Part shown: positions 41,294-51,134 of the stretch, in pieces
Position numbering within the stretch: position 1 is the first letter of the stretch
Layout: every line of letters starts with the position of its first letter
Assembly: GCA_025356665.1 (NCBI GenBank)
Contig: JANXRV010000039.1
Coordinates: forward strand, 1-64,000
Length of the DNA: 64,000 nt
DNA from: CAITSH01 sp025356665
GTDB lineage: Bacteria > Pseudomonadota > Gammaproteobacteria > Burkholderiales > SG8-39
Direction of reading: 5' to 3'
Made by a program: the position numbers and the translations under genes
The notes under the pieces: model-generated
Databases searched by the model: none
The model's input: only the letters and a program-made list of their open reading frames with translations
Told to the model about the DNA's origin: nothing

Positions 41294-41665
41294 CTATTTG
41301 TTTCTGACCAGCATCGGGCCCAAAATTTCGGGGCCGCCAATGACATGCATGTGCACATGATACACCTCCTGCCGCCCCACGCGCCCGGTGTTGATGATGG
41401 TGCGAAAGCCTTCGCCGGCGCCCTGCTCGCGCGCGAGGCGTCCCGCCACCGTCAGCATCTTGCCCATGGCGTCGCGGTGCGCAGGGCCGGCCTCGTACAA
41501 GCTGGCGACGTGCGTTTTCGGGATGATGAGGAAATGCACCGGCGCAATCGGATGCAGGTCGTGGAAGGCGAGCACCTCCTCGTCCTCATAGACTTTTTTT
41601 GACGGAATTTCACCCCTGACGATCTTGCAGAACACGCAGTCCGGGTCGTGCGCGCCGGTTGACAT
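41294..41665 (-). CDS. HIT-family nucleotide-binding protein (HinT-like)
   Basis: This 123-residue protein has the HIT core: CVFCKIVRGEIPSKKVYEDE near the start and the triad-containing HVHMHVIGG near the C-terminus. Members cleave nucleoside phosphoramidates (AMP-lysine types). The ATG shares two bases with the hisE stop (TGATG), giving translational coupling. Its position between hisE and tatA is conserved in Betaproteobacteria. Confidence 0.92.
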   Translation of the reverse strand: MSTGAHDPDCVFCKIVRGEIPSKKVYEDEEVLAFHDLHPIAPVHFLIIPKTHVASLYEAGPAHRDAMGKMLTVAGRLAREQGAGEGFRTIINTGRVGRQEVYHVHMHVIGGPEILGPMLVRNK

Positions 41666-42027
41666 CAGTGCTTCTCCGATTCGCTGCGGACATTGTCCTT
41701 GCGCGCGGCTTTTTCGTCTATGCCGGAAATGCCCTCGCGGCGGCGCAACTCCATCAGCACATCGGAGGGCTTGAGACCGTAGTGCGCCAGCATGACGATG
41801 CAATGAAACCACAAGTCGGCGGTCTCGCCAACGATACGCAGCCGGTCGCCGTCCTTGGCCGCCATGACGGTCTCGGTGGCTTCTTCGCCGATTTTCTTGA
41901 GGATGGCGTCCTCGCCTTTGGCGAACAGGCGCGACACGTAAGAGGCTTCCGGGTCGCCGCCCTTGCGCGATTCCATCAATTCGGCCAAGCGCGTAAGGAT
42001 GTCGCCCAGATGCTGTTCATTTCCCAT
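41665..42027 (-). CDS. hisE: Phosphoribosyl-ATP pyrophosphatase HisE
   Basis: This 120-residue all-helical protein is of the MazG-like HisE family (LAELMESRKGGDPEASYVSRL, then KIGEEATETVMAAKDGDR and ADLWFHCIVMLAHYGL). The EExxE acidic cluster that binds magnesium is in GEEATET. It removes pyrophosphate from phosphoribosyl-ATP, step 2 of histidine synthesis. It overlaps hisI by 11 bases, so HisI and HisE are separate proteins here rather than the fused form of enterobacteria. Confidence 0.94.
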   Translation of the reverse strand: MGNEQHLGDILTRLAELMESRKGGDPEASYVSRLFAKGEDAILKKIGEEATETVMAAKDGDRLRIVGETADLWFHCIVMLAHYGLKPSDVLMELRRREGISGIDEKAARKDNVRSESEKH

Positions 42028-42400
42028 AAATCTCCTTCGGGTCCTTCAGGACCGGATCGGTGACCAGCCACTGGCCATTGTCCAGTTTCTGGAAAAAGCA
42101 GTGATGGCGGCCGGTGTGGCAGGCAATGCCGCCGACCTGCTCGACCTTGAGCAAAAGCACGTCCTCGTCGCAGTCGAGCCGGATCTCGAGCACCTTTTGC
42201 ACATAGCCCGACTCTTCGCCCTTGTGCCAAAGTTTGCGGCGCGAGCGCGACCAGTACACCGCCTTGCCGCCTGCGGCGGTAGCCTCCAGCGCATCACGGT
42301 TCATCCAGGCGAGGGTCAGCACCTTGTTGGTGGTCGCCTCCTGGGTGATGACCGGCACCAGGCCGTTGGCGTCCCAGCGGATCTTGTCGAGCCAGTTCAT
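42017..42400 (-). CDS. hisI: Phosphoribosyl-AMP cyclohydrolase HisI
   Basis: This 127-residue protein has the metal-binding blocks YWSRSRRKLWHKGEESG, LDCDEDVLLLKVEQ and the cysteines of IACHTGRHHCFF. It opens the purine ring of phosphoribosyl-AMP. The ATG at 42400 is the first codon with the family start WLDKIRWDANG. A 7-bp repeat array begins 5 bases upstream, so its ribosome binding site is repeat-derived (GGGAAA-type is on the other strand, and no strong Shine-Dalgarno sequence is seen). Confidence 0.94.
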   Translation of the reverse strand: MNWLDKIRWDANGLVPVITQEATTNKVLTLAWMNRDALEATAAGGKAVYWSRSRRKLWHKGEESGYVQKVLEIRLDCDEDVLLLKVEQVGGIACHTGRHHCFFQKLDNGQWLVTDPVLKDPKEIYGK

Positions 42401-42404
42401 ATGT

Positions 42405-42562
42405 TGGGAAATGGGAAATGGAAAATGGGAAATAGGGAATGGTAACTGGTGAATAGCAAATGGTAACCCCGCGCACTCGCGAAAGGTCGCAGGCCTACCA
42501 TTCCCCATTCCCTATTTCCCATTCCCCGTTCCCTATTCTCCATTCACCATTCACCATTCACC
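42405..42562. repeat. Inverted pair of 7-bp tandem arrays between hisF and hisI
   Basis: Bases 42405-42465 hold copies of GGGAAAT/GGGAATG. Bases 42498-42562 hold the opposite orientation, CATTCCC and then CATTCAC. The arrays are complementary over most of their length, around a loop of about 30 bases, so the hisF-hisI transcript could form a hairpin with roughly 50-60 paired bases. Confidence 0.88.
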
Positions 42563-42567
42563 GCCCC

Positions 42568-43332
42568 TCAAAGCCTCACCTCGATGCCGCGCGTTGCCAT
42601 GTATTCCTTGACCTGCCTCACGCTCAGTTCGCCGTAGTGGAAGACGCTGGCGGCGAGCACGGCATCGGCCTTGCCCTCAAGTATGCCGGCGGCGAAGTGA
42701 TCGAGCGTACCGACACCGCCAGAGGCGATCACCGGCACGTCCACGGCCGCGGCCACCGCGCATGTCAATGCAAGGTCGAAGCCCGACTTGGTGCCATCGC
42801 GATCCATGCTGGTGAGCAGGAGTTCACCCGCGCCCATTTGCTGCATTTTTCGCGCCCATTCGACCACGTCGAGGCCGGTGGCCTGGCGTCCGCCATGCGT
42901 GAACACTTCCCAGCCCGCCCCCGCGGCCTTTTTTTTCGCATCAATGGCGACCACGATGCATTGCGAACCGTAACGAGCGCTCGCCTCTTGAACAAGGGCC
43001 GGATTGTGCACCGCGGAGGAATTGACGGAGACCTTGTCGGCGCCGGCGTTGAGCAGTCGCTGCACGTCCGCCACTTCGCGCACGCCGCCGCCGACGGTTA
43101 GCGGGATGAACACCTGGGAGGCGACCGCCTCGATGATATGCAGGATCAGGTCGCGCCCATCGGAGGTGGCGGTGATGTCGAGGAAGGTCAACTCGTCGGC
43201 GCCCTGCTCGTCGTAGCGACGGGCGATCTCGACCGGGTCGCCGGCATCGCGCAATTGGACAAAGTTCACCCCCTTGACCACACGGCCGCGGGTGACATCA
43301 AGACAGGGAATAATGCGCTTGGCTAATGGCAT
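42568..43332 (-). CDS. hisF: Imidazole glycerol phosphate synthase, cyclase subunit HisF
   Basis: This 254-residue TIM barrel starts LAKRIIPCLDVTRGRVVKGV with the catalytic Asp in CLDV and has the second catalytic Asp in CIVVAIDAK. Phosphate-binding segments GGGVRE and ASGGVGTLDHF are present. It forms imidazole glycerol phosphate and AICAR with ammonia from HisH. The start codon is at the edge of a 7-bp repeat array and a second array follows the gene, so both mRNA borders can fold. Confidence 0.95.
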   Translation of the reverse strand: MPLAKRIIPCLDVTRGRVVKGVNFVQLRDAGDPVEIARRYDEQGADELTFLDITATSDGRDLILHIIEAVASQVFIPLTVGGGVREVADVQRLLNAGADKVSVNSSAVHNPALVQEASARYGSQCIVVAIDAKKKAAGAGWEVFTHGGRQATGLDVVEWARKMQQMGAGELLLTSMDRDGTKSGFDLALTCAVAAAVDVPVIASGGVGTLDHFAAGILEGKADAVLAASVFHYGELSVRQVKEYMATRGIEVRL

Positions 43333-43418
43333 GGGGAATGGGGAATGGGGAATGGGGAATGGAGAACGGTTTCAGCCCTTCACCATTTCCTATTTACCAT
43401 TCACCATTCACCATTTAC
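43333..43418. repeat. Inverted pair of 7-bp tandem arrays between hisA and hisF
   Basis: Bases 43333-43370 hold four copies of GGGGAAT and then degenerate units. Bases 43381-43418 hold the complementary orientation (CACCATT, ATTCACC). The array touches the hisF start codon. Pairing of the two arrays would sequester the hisF ribosome binding region in a hairpin. Confidence 0.85.
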
Positions 43419-43430
43419 GGCTTCTGCCAT

Positions 43431-44177
43431 TCACTCCTTGGCCGCCAGCTTGTCGGCCATTTCCTGGGCCTTCTTGAAATCGAGCGTACCCTCGTAGATG
43501 GCGCGCCCGGTGATGACACCGTTCACCCCCTCGGACTCGATCTTGCACAATTCATTAAGGTCGGTGAGGCTGGTGAGGCCTCCCGATGCGATCACCGGAA
43601 TGGTCAGTTCGCGCGCAAGCTTGACCGTGGCCTCGACGTTGACGCCGGTGAGCATGCCATCGCGGCCGATGTCGGTGTAGATCACCGCTTCGACGCCGTA
43701 ATCCTGAAACTTGTGCGCGAGGTCGACGACATCGTGCCCGGTCATTTTTGACCAACCCTCGACCGCAACCTTGCCCTCCTTGGCATCGAGTCCGACGATG
43801 ATGTGGCCGGAGAATGCGGTGCAGGCGTCGCGCAGGAACCCGGGGTTCTTCACCGCCGCCGTCCCGATGATGATGTAGCTCACACCGGCGTCGATGTAGC
43901 GCTCGATGGTATCGAGATCGCGAATACCCCCACCCAACTGCACCGGCAGGTCGTCGCCCACCGCCTGCAAAATGGAGCGGATCACCGCCTCGTTCTTGGG
44001 CTTGCCGGCGACCGCGCCATTCAGGTCGACAAGATGCAGGCGTCGCGCGCCCTGGGCCAGCCAATGCCTGGCCATGGCGGCCGGATCCTCGGAGAAAACC
44101 GTGGACTGGTTCATGTCACCCTGCTTGAGGCGAACGCAATGCCCGTCTTTGATGTCGATGGCCGGAATGATCAGCAT
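43431..44177 (-). CDS. hisA: HisA, ProFAR isomerase
   Basis: This 248-residue TIM barrel starts MLIIPAIDIKDGHCVRLKQG with the first catalytic Asp in AIDI. The second is in IYTDIGRDGML. GGGIRD and ASGGLTSLTDL bind phosphate. It isomerises ProFAR to PRFAR, the substrate of HisF/HisH. It is 64 bases after hisH and followed by a repeat pair before hisF. Confidence 0.95.
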   Translation of the reverse strand: MLIIPAIDIKDGHCVRLKQGDMNQSTVFSEDPAAMARHWLAQGARRLHLVDLNGAVAGKPKNEAVIRSILQAVGDDLPVQLGGGIRDLDTIERYIDAGVSYIIIGTAAVKNPGFLRDACTAFSGHIIVGLDAKEGKVAVEGWSKMTGHDVVDLAHKFQDYGVEAVIYTDIGRDGMLTGVNVEATVKLARELTIPVIASGGLTSLTDLNELCKIESEGVNGVITGRAIYEGTLDFKKAQEMADKLAAKE

Positions 44178-44241
44178 GGGAGTTTATAAATAAAGAGGTG
44201 CATGGGACCAGCGCGATGCTTTGGCGCGGGAAGGAAGGGGT

Positions 44242-44874
44242 TCAGGGTTTCCAGTTCACAAAATTGGCCAGCAACCGCAGACCGGCTGCCTGGCTTTTTT
44301 CCGGATGAAACTGTACTGCGAAAATATTATCCCGCGCCGCTGCGCAGGTAAAGGGAAAACCGTAGGTAGTCGTGCCGGCAACCAGGTCCGGGGCGGTGGT
44401 GTCGGCGTAATAACTGTGTACGTAATAAAAACGCGATCCCGGGGGAATATCCGCCCACAGCGGGTGATCGTTGGTCTGCACCTGGTTCCAGCCCATATGC
44501 GGCACTTTCAGCGGGCCGCCGGGCGCATTGCGCATGATCGCCGCCGGAAAACGCCTGACCTTGCCCGGGAGCACCGCGAGGCCGGGCGTATCGCCCTCTT
44601 CGCTTGCTTCGAACAGCATTTGCAGGCCGATGCACAAGCCAAGAAAAGGCTTGCTGCGCGTCGCCTCGAGCACCGCAGGGCGCAGGCCGCGCGCATCGAG
44701 CTCGCGCATGCAGTCGGGCATGGCGCCCTGCCCGGGAAACACCACACGATCGGCCGCCGCAACCTCGCGCGGGTCAGAGGTGACCAGCACCCTGGCACCT
44801 GGCGCAACATGCTCCAGCGCCTTTGAAACGGAGCGCAGGTTGCCCATGCCGTAATCGATAACGGCGATGCTCAC
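44242..44874 (-). CDS. hisH: Imidazole glycerol phosphate synthase, glutaminase subunit HisH
   Basis: This 210-residue class-I glutaminase has the nucleophile in LGLCIGLQMLF, His and Glu in FHPEKSQAAGL and the oxyanion segment PGQGAMPDCM. It feeds ammonia to HisF. The family start SIAVIDYGMGNLRSV fits a GTG at 44874. No ATG gives the right length and the Shine-Dalgarno sequence is weak. A 134-base gap with a hairpin lies between hisB and hisH. Confidence 0.94.
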   Translation of the reverse strand: MSIAVIDYGMGNLRSVSKALEHVAPGARVLVTSDPREVAAADRVVFPGQGAMPDCMRELDARGLRPAVLEATRSKPFLGLCIGLQMLFEASEEGDTPGLAVLPGKVRRFPAAIMRNAPGGPLKVPHMGWNQVQTNDHPLWADIPPGSRFYYVHSYYADTTAPDLVAGTTTYGFPFTCAAARDNIFAVQFHPEKSQAAGLRLLANFVNWKP

Positions 44875-44931
44875 GGCTTGGAGACGATCAGAAAATAATT
44901 GGACTGCATTACGGTTTTCCCCAGCTAGCGC

Positions 44932-44960
44932 CTGGAAAGCCGCTCCAGGCGGGGCTTTCC
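44932..44960. repeat. Hairpin in the hisB-hisH gap (family copy 4)
   Basis: GGAAAGCC pairs with GGCTTTCC around CCAGG or CTGGA. The element resembles the hairpins at 16980-17010 and 27676-27706 in stem shape, but its tail differs. Here it is inside an operon, so it may act as a partial terminator or an mRNA-processing site. Confidence 0.55.
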
Positions 44961-45007
44961 GGTTGGTTCGGTGTTTACGGTTGGTTTTTCGAGCCGCCGC
45001 AAAAGGC

Positions 45008-45595
45008 CTATAGGCTGCCCTTGGTGGAGGGCACGGTGCCGGCGGCGCGCGGGTCGTCCTCGACCGCCATGCGCAGCGCGCGGCCAAAGGCCTTGAACAC
45101 CGTCTCGCACTGGTGGTGGGCGTTGTGTCCGCGCAAGTTCTCCACATGCAGCGTCACCAGGGCGTGATTGACGAAACCCTGGAAAAACTCGTGTGCCAGA
45201 TCGACATCAAACTCGCCGATCAGCGGCCGGGTGAAGGGGACGTGAAACTCAAGTCCAGGGCGCCCGGACAGGTCGATCACCACGCGCGACAAGGCTTCGT
45301 CGAGCGGCACGTAGGCATGGCCGTAGCGGCGCACGCCTTTTTTGTCGCCCAGTGCCTTGGCCACAGCCTGGCCCAAGGTGATACCGATGTCCTCGACGGT
45401 GTGGTGGGCGTCGATGTGCAAGTCCCCCTTGGCGTTAATCTCAAGATCGATCAGGCCGTGACGGGCAATCTGGTCGATCATGTGATCCAGGAAGGGCACA
45501 CCGGTCGCCAGCTTGGCTGTGCCGGTACCATCCAGATTAACGCTGACGCTGATCTGGGTTTCAAGGGTGTTACGGGTGACGCTGGCCGTGCGCAT
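45008..45595 (-). CDS. hisB: Imidazoleglycerol-phosphate dehydratase HisB
   Basis: This 195-residue monofunctional dehydratase has the metal-binding motifs FLDHM, HIDAHHTVEDIG, VPLDEALSR and HNAHHQCETVFKAFG. It dehydrates IGP to imidazole acetol phosphate. The histidinol-phosphatase half of the enterobacterial HisB is missing, so a separate phosphatase must be elsewhere. An ATG at 45595 fits the normal N-terminus RTASVTRNTLET. A TTG two codons before it is an alternative. Confidence 0.95.
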   Translation of the reverse strand: MRTASVTRNTLETQISVSVNLDGTGTAKLATGVPFLDHMIDQIARHGLIDLEINAKGDLHIDAHHTVEDIGITLGQAVAKALGDKKGVRRYGHAYVPLDEALSRVVIDLSGRPGLEFHVPFTRPLIGEFDVDLAHEFFQGFVNHALVTLHVENLRGHNAHHQCETVFKAFGRALRMAVEDDPRAAGTVPSTKGSL

Positions 45596-45650
45596 GTTCA
45601 AAGATTACCTTAATTGCTGCTGATGTTCATTGAGGGATCCATGGCGGTGC

Positions 45651-46730
45651 TCAATTCAGGCCATGGGCCAGCGCCTTGAGCATGGTCGCGTTTTCTTCCG
45701 GGGTACCAACAGTAAGGCGCAGGCAGTGGGCCAGCATCGGGTGCGAGCCATGAAAATTTTTCACCAGTACATTCTGCGCCTTGAGCGACTCAAACAGCGC
45801 CGGCCCGTCGGAGAAGCGCACGAGAATGAAGTTGGCCTCGCTCGGGTAGATGTGCACACCGCTGAGTTTGGCCAGCCCGGCTGCCAGCACCGCGCGCTCG
45901 GCGCGGATTTTTGCCGCCTGGTCGTTGAGCAGGTCAATGTGACCGAGCAGCGCGGTGGCGATGAGCTGGGTGGCGATGCCAACGTTGTAGGGCGGTCGCA
46001 CCTTGTTAAATTCGGCCATCAATTCGGGGGCGGCCGCGGCGTAACCCAGACGCAATCCAGCCATGCCGATCTTGGAAACCGTGCGCATGACGATGAGGTT
46101 GGGGAATTCGGCAAGGCGCGGCATGAAGCTTTTCCCGGCAAAGGCGAAATAGGCCTCATCCAGCACCACGAGCCCGGGGGCGGCGCGCAGGATGCGCACG
46201 ACATCGTCTTCGGGGTAGAGATTACCGGTGGGATTGTTCGGGTAGGCAAGAAACACCAGCGCCGGTTTGTGCGCCTCAAGCGCGGCGATGAAGCGCCCGG
46301 CATCGAGGGAAAAATCGGCGTTGAGCGGCACGCCGACAAAGCGCATGTGCGAGAACACCGCATTCATGCGGAACATCGCAAACGAGGGGTCGGGCGCGAG
46401 CATCACCGCCCCGGGTTTGGCCAATGTCTGTGTGACGATGGTGATGATTTCATCCGAACCGTTGCCAATAAGCAGGCCGGCGCCGTCGGGTATATGGAAG
46501 CTGCGGCGCAACGCCCCGGCCAGCTCTGGCGCGGACGGATCCGGGTAGCGGTTGATCAGCGCGTCGGCGACGACGCGGCCGATTTCCGCGCGTACCGCAT
46601 CGGGCAGGCGGTAGGGGTTTTCCATGGCATCGAGCTTAATCATGCCGGCGGCGCTCGGCACGTGATAGGCCGACAGCGCGCGGATTTCCTCGCGCACCAG
46701 TTGCTGCACCCAGGCTGCGGCCTTGTTCAT
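45651..46730 (-). CDS. hisC: Histidinol-phosphate aminotransferase HisC
   Basis: This 359-residue fold-type I aminotransferase has YPNNPTGN, LDEAYFAF, the PLP lysine in RTVSKIGMAGLRLGY and the substrate-binding LRLTVGTPEEN near the C-terminus. It converts imidazole acetol phosphate to histidinol phosphate. The ATG overlaps the hisD stop by 4 bases, and the N-terminus starts with a Lys/Ala/Trp segment typical of this subfamily. Confidence 0.94.
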   Translation of the reverse strand: MNKAAAWVQQLVREEIRALSAYHVPSAAGMIKLDAMENPYRLPDAVRAEIGRVVADALINRYPDPSAPELAGALRRSFHIPDGAGLLIGNGSDEIITIVTQTLAKPGAVMLAPDPSFAMFRMNAVFSHMRFVGVPLNADFSLDAGRFIAALEAHKPALVFLAYPNNPTGNLYPEDDVVRILRAAPGLVVLDEAYFAFAGKSFMPRLAEFPNLIVMRTVSKIGMAGLRLGYAAAAPELMAEFNKVRPPYNVGIATQLIATALLGHIDLLNDQAAKIRAERAVLAAGLAKLSGVHIYPSEANFILVRFSDGPALFESLKAQNVLVKNFHGSHPMLAHCLRLTVGTPEENATMLKALAHGLN

Positions 46731-48028
46731 GGTCCGACCCGGTAGCGCGCCGACTGGGCGTGCGCCTGCAGGCCCTCGCCGGTGGCAAGTACGTCGGCGA
46801 TGCGGCCCAGAGTCTGCGCGCCTTCGCGCGACACGTTGATCAGGCTGCTGCGTTTCTGGAAATCGTAGACACCCAAGGGCGAGGAAAAACGCGCCGTTCG
46901 CGCGGTGGGAAGCACATGATTGGGCCCGGCGCAGTAATCGCCCAGTGCCTCCGAGCTGTAGCGGCCCATGAAAATCGCACCGGCGTGGCGGATTTTTTTC
47001 GACCATTGTTCGGCATTCTCGACCGACAACTCCAGATGCTCGGGGGCGATACGGTTGGCCAACGCGCAGGCTTCATCCAGGTCGCGCGTCAGGATCAGCG
47101 CGCCACGGCGCGCCAGCGATGCCGTGATAATCGCCTTGCGCGGCATGCCCCCTAGCAGTGTGTCCATGCTGAGGGCGACGCGGTCCAGGAATGCGGCGTC
47201 GGGCGACAGCAAAATGGCCTGCGCCGCCTCGTCGTGTTCGGCCTGCGCGAATAAGTCCATGGCAATCCAGTCCGGATTGGACTTGCCATCGCAAATAACG
47301 AGGATTTCCGAGGGGCCGGCGACCATGTCTATGCCGACGGTGCCAAAGACGCGGCGCTTGGCCGCGGCAACATAGGCGTTACCCGGCCCGACGATCTTGT
47401 CCACTTGCGCAATGCTCTGGGTGCCGTAGGCGAGTGCGCCTATGGCTTGGGCGCCGCCGATGGTGAACACCATGTCGATACCGGCGATCGCCGCCGCGGC
47501 AAGCACGAGGTCATTTTTTTCGCCATCCGGCGTGGGCACCACCATCACCAGCTCGGCCACGCCGGCGACCTTGGCCGGAATGGCGTTCATCAGCACCGAG
47601 GAGGGGTAGGCGGCGCGGCCACCCGGTACATAAAGGCCGGCGCGGTCGAGCGGGCTGATGCGCTGACCCAGCACCGTGCCATCGGCTTCGCGGTACTCCC
47701 AGGACTGGGCGACCTGACGCTCGTGATAGCCGCGCACCCGCGCAGCGGCCTGCTCGAGTGCTGCGCGCTGCGATGTGCCAATGCGCGCAAGGCTGGCCTG
47801 CAACTCTGCGGCACCCAGCTGGAGATCGGCCATGGACGCGGCTTTCAGGCGATCGAAGCGCGCCGTGTATTCGAGCACGGCGGCATCGCCGCGTGCCCTG
47901 ACATCGGCGAGAATAGCCGCGGCGGTGCCCTCGATCGAGGCGTCGAGCGAGGCATCAAAGGCCGTCAGCGCGCCAAGTTCGACGTCAAAGTCGGCTTGCG
48001 CCGTGGAAAGGCGGCGGATATCAAGCAT
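46727..48028 (-). CDS. hisD: Histidinol dehydrogenase HisD (biosynthetic)
   Basis: This 433-residue enzyme has the zinc and catalytic residues of HisD: FAQAEHDEAAQAILL, IAPEHLELS, GDYCAGPNHVLPT and EGLQAHAQSARYRV. It makes two oxidations, histidinol to histidine. Its place in the his operon and typical GPNHVLPT motif mark it as the biosynthetic enzyme. The HisD-family protein at 6962-8236 is a paralogue. It starts 5 bases after hisG. Confidence 0.95.
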   Translation of the reverse strand: MLDIRRLSTAQADFDVELGALTAFDASLDASIEGTAAAILADVRARGDAAVLEYTARFDRLKAASMADLQLGAAELQASLARIGTSQRAALEQAAARVRGYHERQVAQSWEYREADGTVLGQRISPLDRAGLYVPGGRAAYPSSVLMNAIPAKVAGVAELVMVVPTPDGEKNDLVLAAAAIAGIDMVFTIGGAQAIGALAYGTQSIAQVDKIVGPGNAYVAAAKRRVFGTVGIDMVAGPSEILVICDGKSNPDWIAMDLFAQAEHDEAAQAILLSPDAAFLDRVALSMDTLLGGMPRKAIITASLARRGALILTRDLDEACALANRIAPEHLELSVENAEQWSKKIRHAGAIFMGRYSSEALGDYCAGPNHVLPTARTARFSSPLGVYDFQKRSSLINVSREGAQTLGRIADVLATGEGLQAHAQSARYRVGP

Positions 48029-48033
48029 GGGAT

Positions 48034-48681
48034 TCAGCCACCGGAGACCGCCCTGGCTATGCTGTCGATCAGCGGCTGCAACGCGTCGCGCTTGAGCTTC
48101 AAGGCCACCTGGTTGACGATGAGCCGCGAACTGATGGGCGCAATTTCCTCGACCGCGCGCAAACGGTTGGCGCGCAAGGTGTCGCCCGACGAGACCAGGT
48201 CGACGATGGCGTCGGCAAGCCCGACCAGCGGCGCCAGCTCCATCGAGCCGTACAGCTTGATCAGGTCTACATACACGCCCTTGGCGGCAAAGTGCTCACG
48301 CGCGGTCTGTATGTACTTGGTGGCGATGCGCAGGCGCGCGCCCTGCTGCACCGCACGCTCGTAGTCAAAGCCCTCGGGCACCGCAACCATCATGCGACAG
48401 CGCGCGATGCCAAGATCCAAAGGCTGGTAAAGGCCGCCGCCGCCATGTTCCATCAGCACATCCTTGCCGGCAATGCCCAGATCCGCGGCACCGTACTGTA
48501 CGTAAGTCGGCGTATCAGAGGCGCGCACGATGATCAGGCGCACATCGGGCCGGCTGGTCTCGATGATGAGCTTGCGCGAGGTCTCCGGGTCGTCTTTCGG
48601 GACGATCCCGGCGCCCTTTAGCAGCGTGGCGGTTTCGTCAAAGATACGACCCTTGGACAGGGCGATGGTGATAGTGGACAC
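48034..48681 (-). CDS. hisG: ATP phosphoribosyltransferase HisG, short form
   Basis: This 215-residue short-form HisG (ITIALSKGRIFDETATLLK, then GKDVLMEHGGGGLYQPLDLG, ATKYIQTAREHFA and DLVSSGDTLRANRL) lacks the C-terminal regulatory domain of the long form. Short HisG works with the HisZ subunit for allosteric control. No hisZ is in this window. The start is GTG. It is the first gene of the his run, 126 bases after murA. Confidence 0.95.
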   Translation of the reverse strand: MSTITIALSKGRIFDETATLLKGAGIVPKDDPETSRKLIIETSRPDVRLIIVRASDTPTYVQYGAADLGIAGKDVLMEHGGGGLYQPLDLGIARCRMMVAVPEGFDYERAVQQGARLRIATKYIQTAREHFAAKGVYVDLIKLYGSMELAPLVGLADAIVDLVSSGDTLRANRLRAVEEIAPISSRLIVNQVALKLKRDALQPLIDSIARAVSGG

Positions 48682-48807
48682 GGTACGGCCTAGGCCTGGT
48701 GCAAAAACAGGATTTTACCGCAAACACGCGCTTGAACGCGAAGGAAACCCTTACTTTTCAGGGTGTTCTGACCGGCCGCGCCAGACCCCTCCGATCGGTT
48801 TTCCGGA

Positions 48808-50053
<1,246 letters not shown>

Positions 50054-50061
<8 letters not shown>

Positions 50062-50302
50062 TGCCGCCCGCGGCGCCGGCCTCTTCAGGCGTGAGCGTCT
50101 TCATCGACAAGGCGTGGATTTCTTCGCGCATGCGCTCGCCCAAGGCGGCATAGACCAGTTGATGGCGCTGCACGCGGCTCTTGCCGGCAAAGGCGGCGCT
50201 GACGATCAGTGCCTGGAAGTGCTGTCCGTCGCCATCGACTTCGACCTGGTCGCAGGCAAGACCCTGCTCGATGTAGCGTTTTACGTCCGCGGGTTCAACC
50301 AT
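50054..50302 (-). CDS. BolA-family protein (IbaG-like)
   Basis: This 82-residue protein is of the BolA/IbaG group (VEPADVKRYIEQGLACDQV, then HFQALIVSAAFAGKSRVQRH and MREEIHALSMKTLTPEEA). BolA proteins bind monothiol glutaredoxins and iron-sulfur clusters and respond to stress. The position before murA is conserved across proteobacteria. It overlaps the murA start by 8 bases. Confidence 0.92.
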
Positions 50303-50378
50303 TAGCGTGTCAGCCTTTGATAAATGGAATGTTCATGATTATAGAAGACGTGCGGTAATTAACCATGCACACCAACGC

Positions 50379-51134
50379 TCAGCCGCGCAGCTTGTAGCCC
50401 GAGCGCAACATGACGAGGGCAAGCCAGATCAGGCCCGCGAGAGAGGCGCAGACGATGCCCAGCGAAACAGCCGGATTGATATCGGAGACACCGAAAAAAC
50501 CGTAGCGAAATCCGTCGATCATGTAAAAGAACGGATTCAGGTGTGACAATTGCTGCCAGAAGGGCGGCAAGGAATGAATCGAATAGAACACGCCCGACAG
50601 AAAGGTCAGCGGCATGATAATGAAATTCTGGAACGCGGCGATCTGCTCGTACTTGTCGGCCCAGACAGCGGCGATCAGCCCCAGTGAGCCGAGCAGCGCG
50701 CTGGCCGCCAGCGCGAATGCAAAAATCCACAGCGGGGACTGGAATTGCAGATCGACGAGACCCAGAGTGCAGATGAGCACGCCCAGCCCCACCACGAGCC
50801 CGCGCACCACGGCGGCGAGTACATAGGCGGCAAAGAACTCCAGGTAGGACAATGGCGGCACCAGCATGAAAATCACGCTGCCCGATATTTTTGACTGGAT
50901 CAGACTGGAAGAGGTGTTGGCGAAGGCATTTTGCAGCACCGACATCATCACCAGACCGGGCACCAGAAACGCGGTATAGCGCACCCCTTCGTACACCTGC
51001 ACGTGTTCTGCGAGGACGTGCGAAAAAATAAGAAGATAGAGCAGCGCGGTGAGTATTGGCGCGGCAACGGTCTGAAAGCTCACTTTCCAAAAACGCAGCA
51101 GCTCTTTGTAGAGCAGTGTCGGGAAACCGCTCAT
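50379..51134 (-). CDS. ABC-2 type exporter permease (YadH-like)
   Basis: This 251-residue membrane protein has six hydrophobic segments and the ABC-2 pattern, beginning FPTLLYKELLRFWKVSFQTV and with LTFLSGVFYSIHSLPPFWQQ in the last third. It pairs with the ATPase gene that it overlaps by 4 bases. The substrate is unknown; homologues lie in lipid-export or drug-export contexts. Adjacent to the mla operon, it may share an envelope role. Confidence 0.92.
   Translation of the reverse strand: MSGFPTLLYKELLRFWKVSFQTVAAPILTALLYLLIFSHVLAEHVQVYEGVRYTAFLVPGLVMMSVLQNAFANTSSSLIQSKISGSVIFMLVPPLSYLEFFAAYVLAAVVRGLVVGLGVLICTLGLVDLQFQSPLWIFAFALAASALLGSLGLIAAVWADKYEQIAAFQNFIIMPLTFLSGVFYSIHSLPPFWQQLSHLNPFFYMIDGFRYGFFGVSDINPAVSLGIVCASLAGLIWLALVMLRSGYKLRG

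Noticed and set aside
42405..43418. Heptamer arrays as a CRISPR array
   Set aside because: The repeat unit is only 7 bp, there are no unique spacers of constant length, and no cas genes lie nearby.
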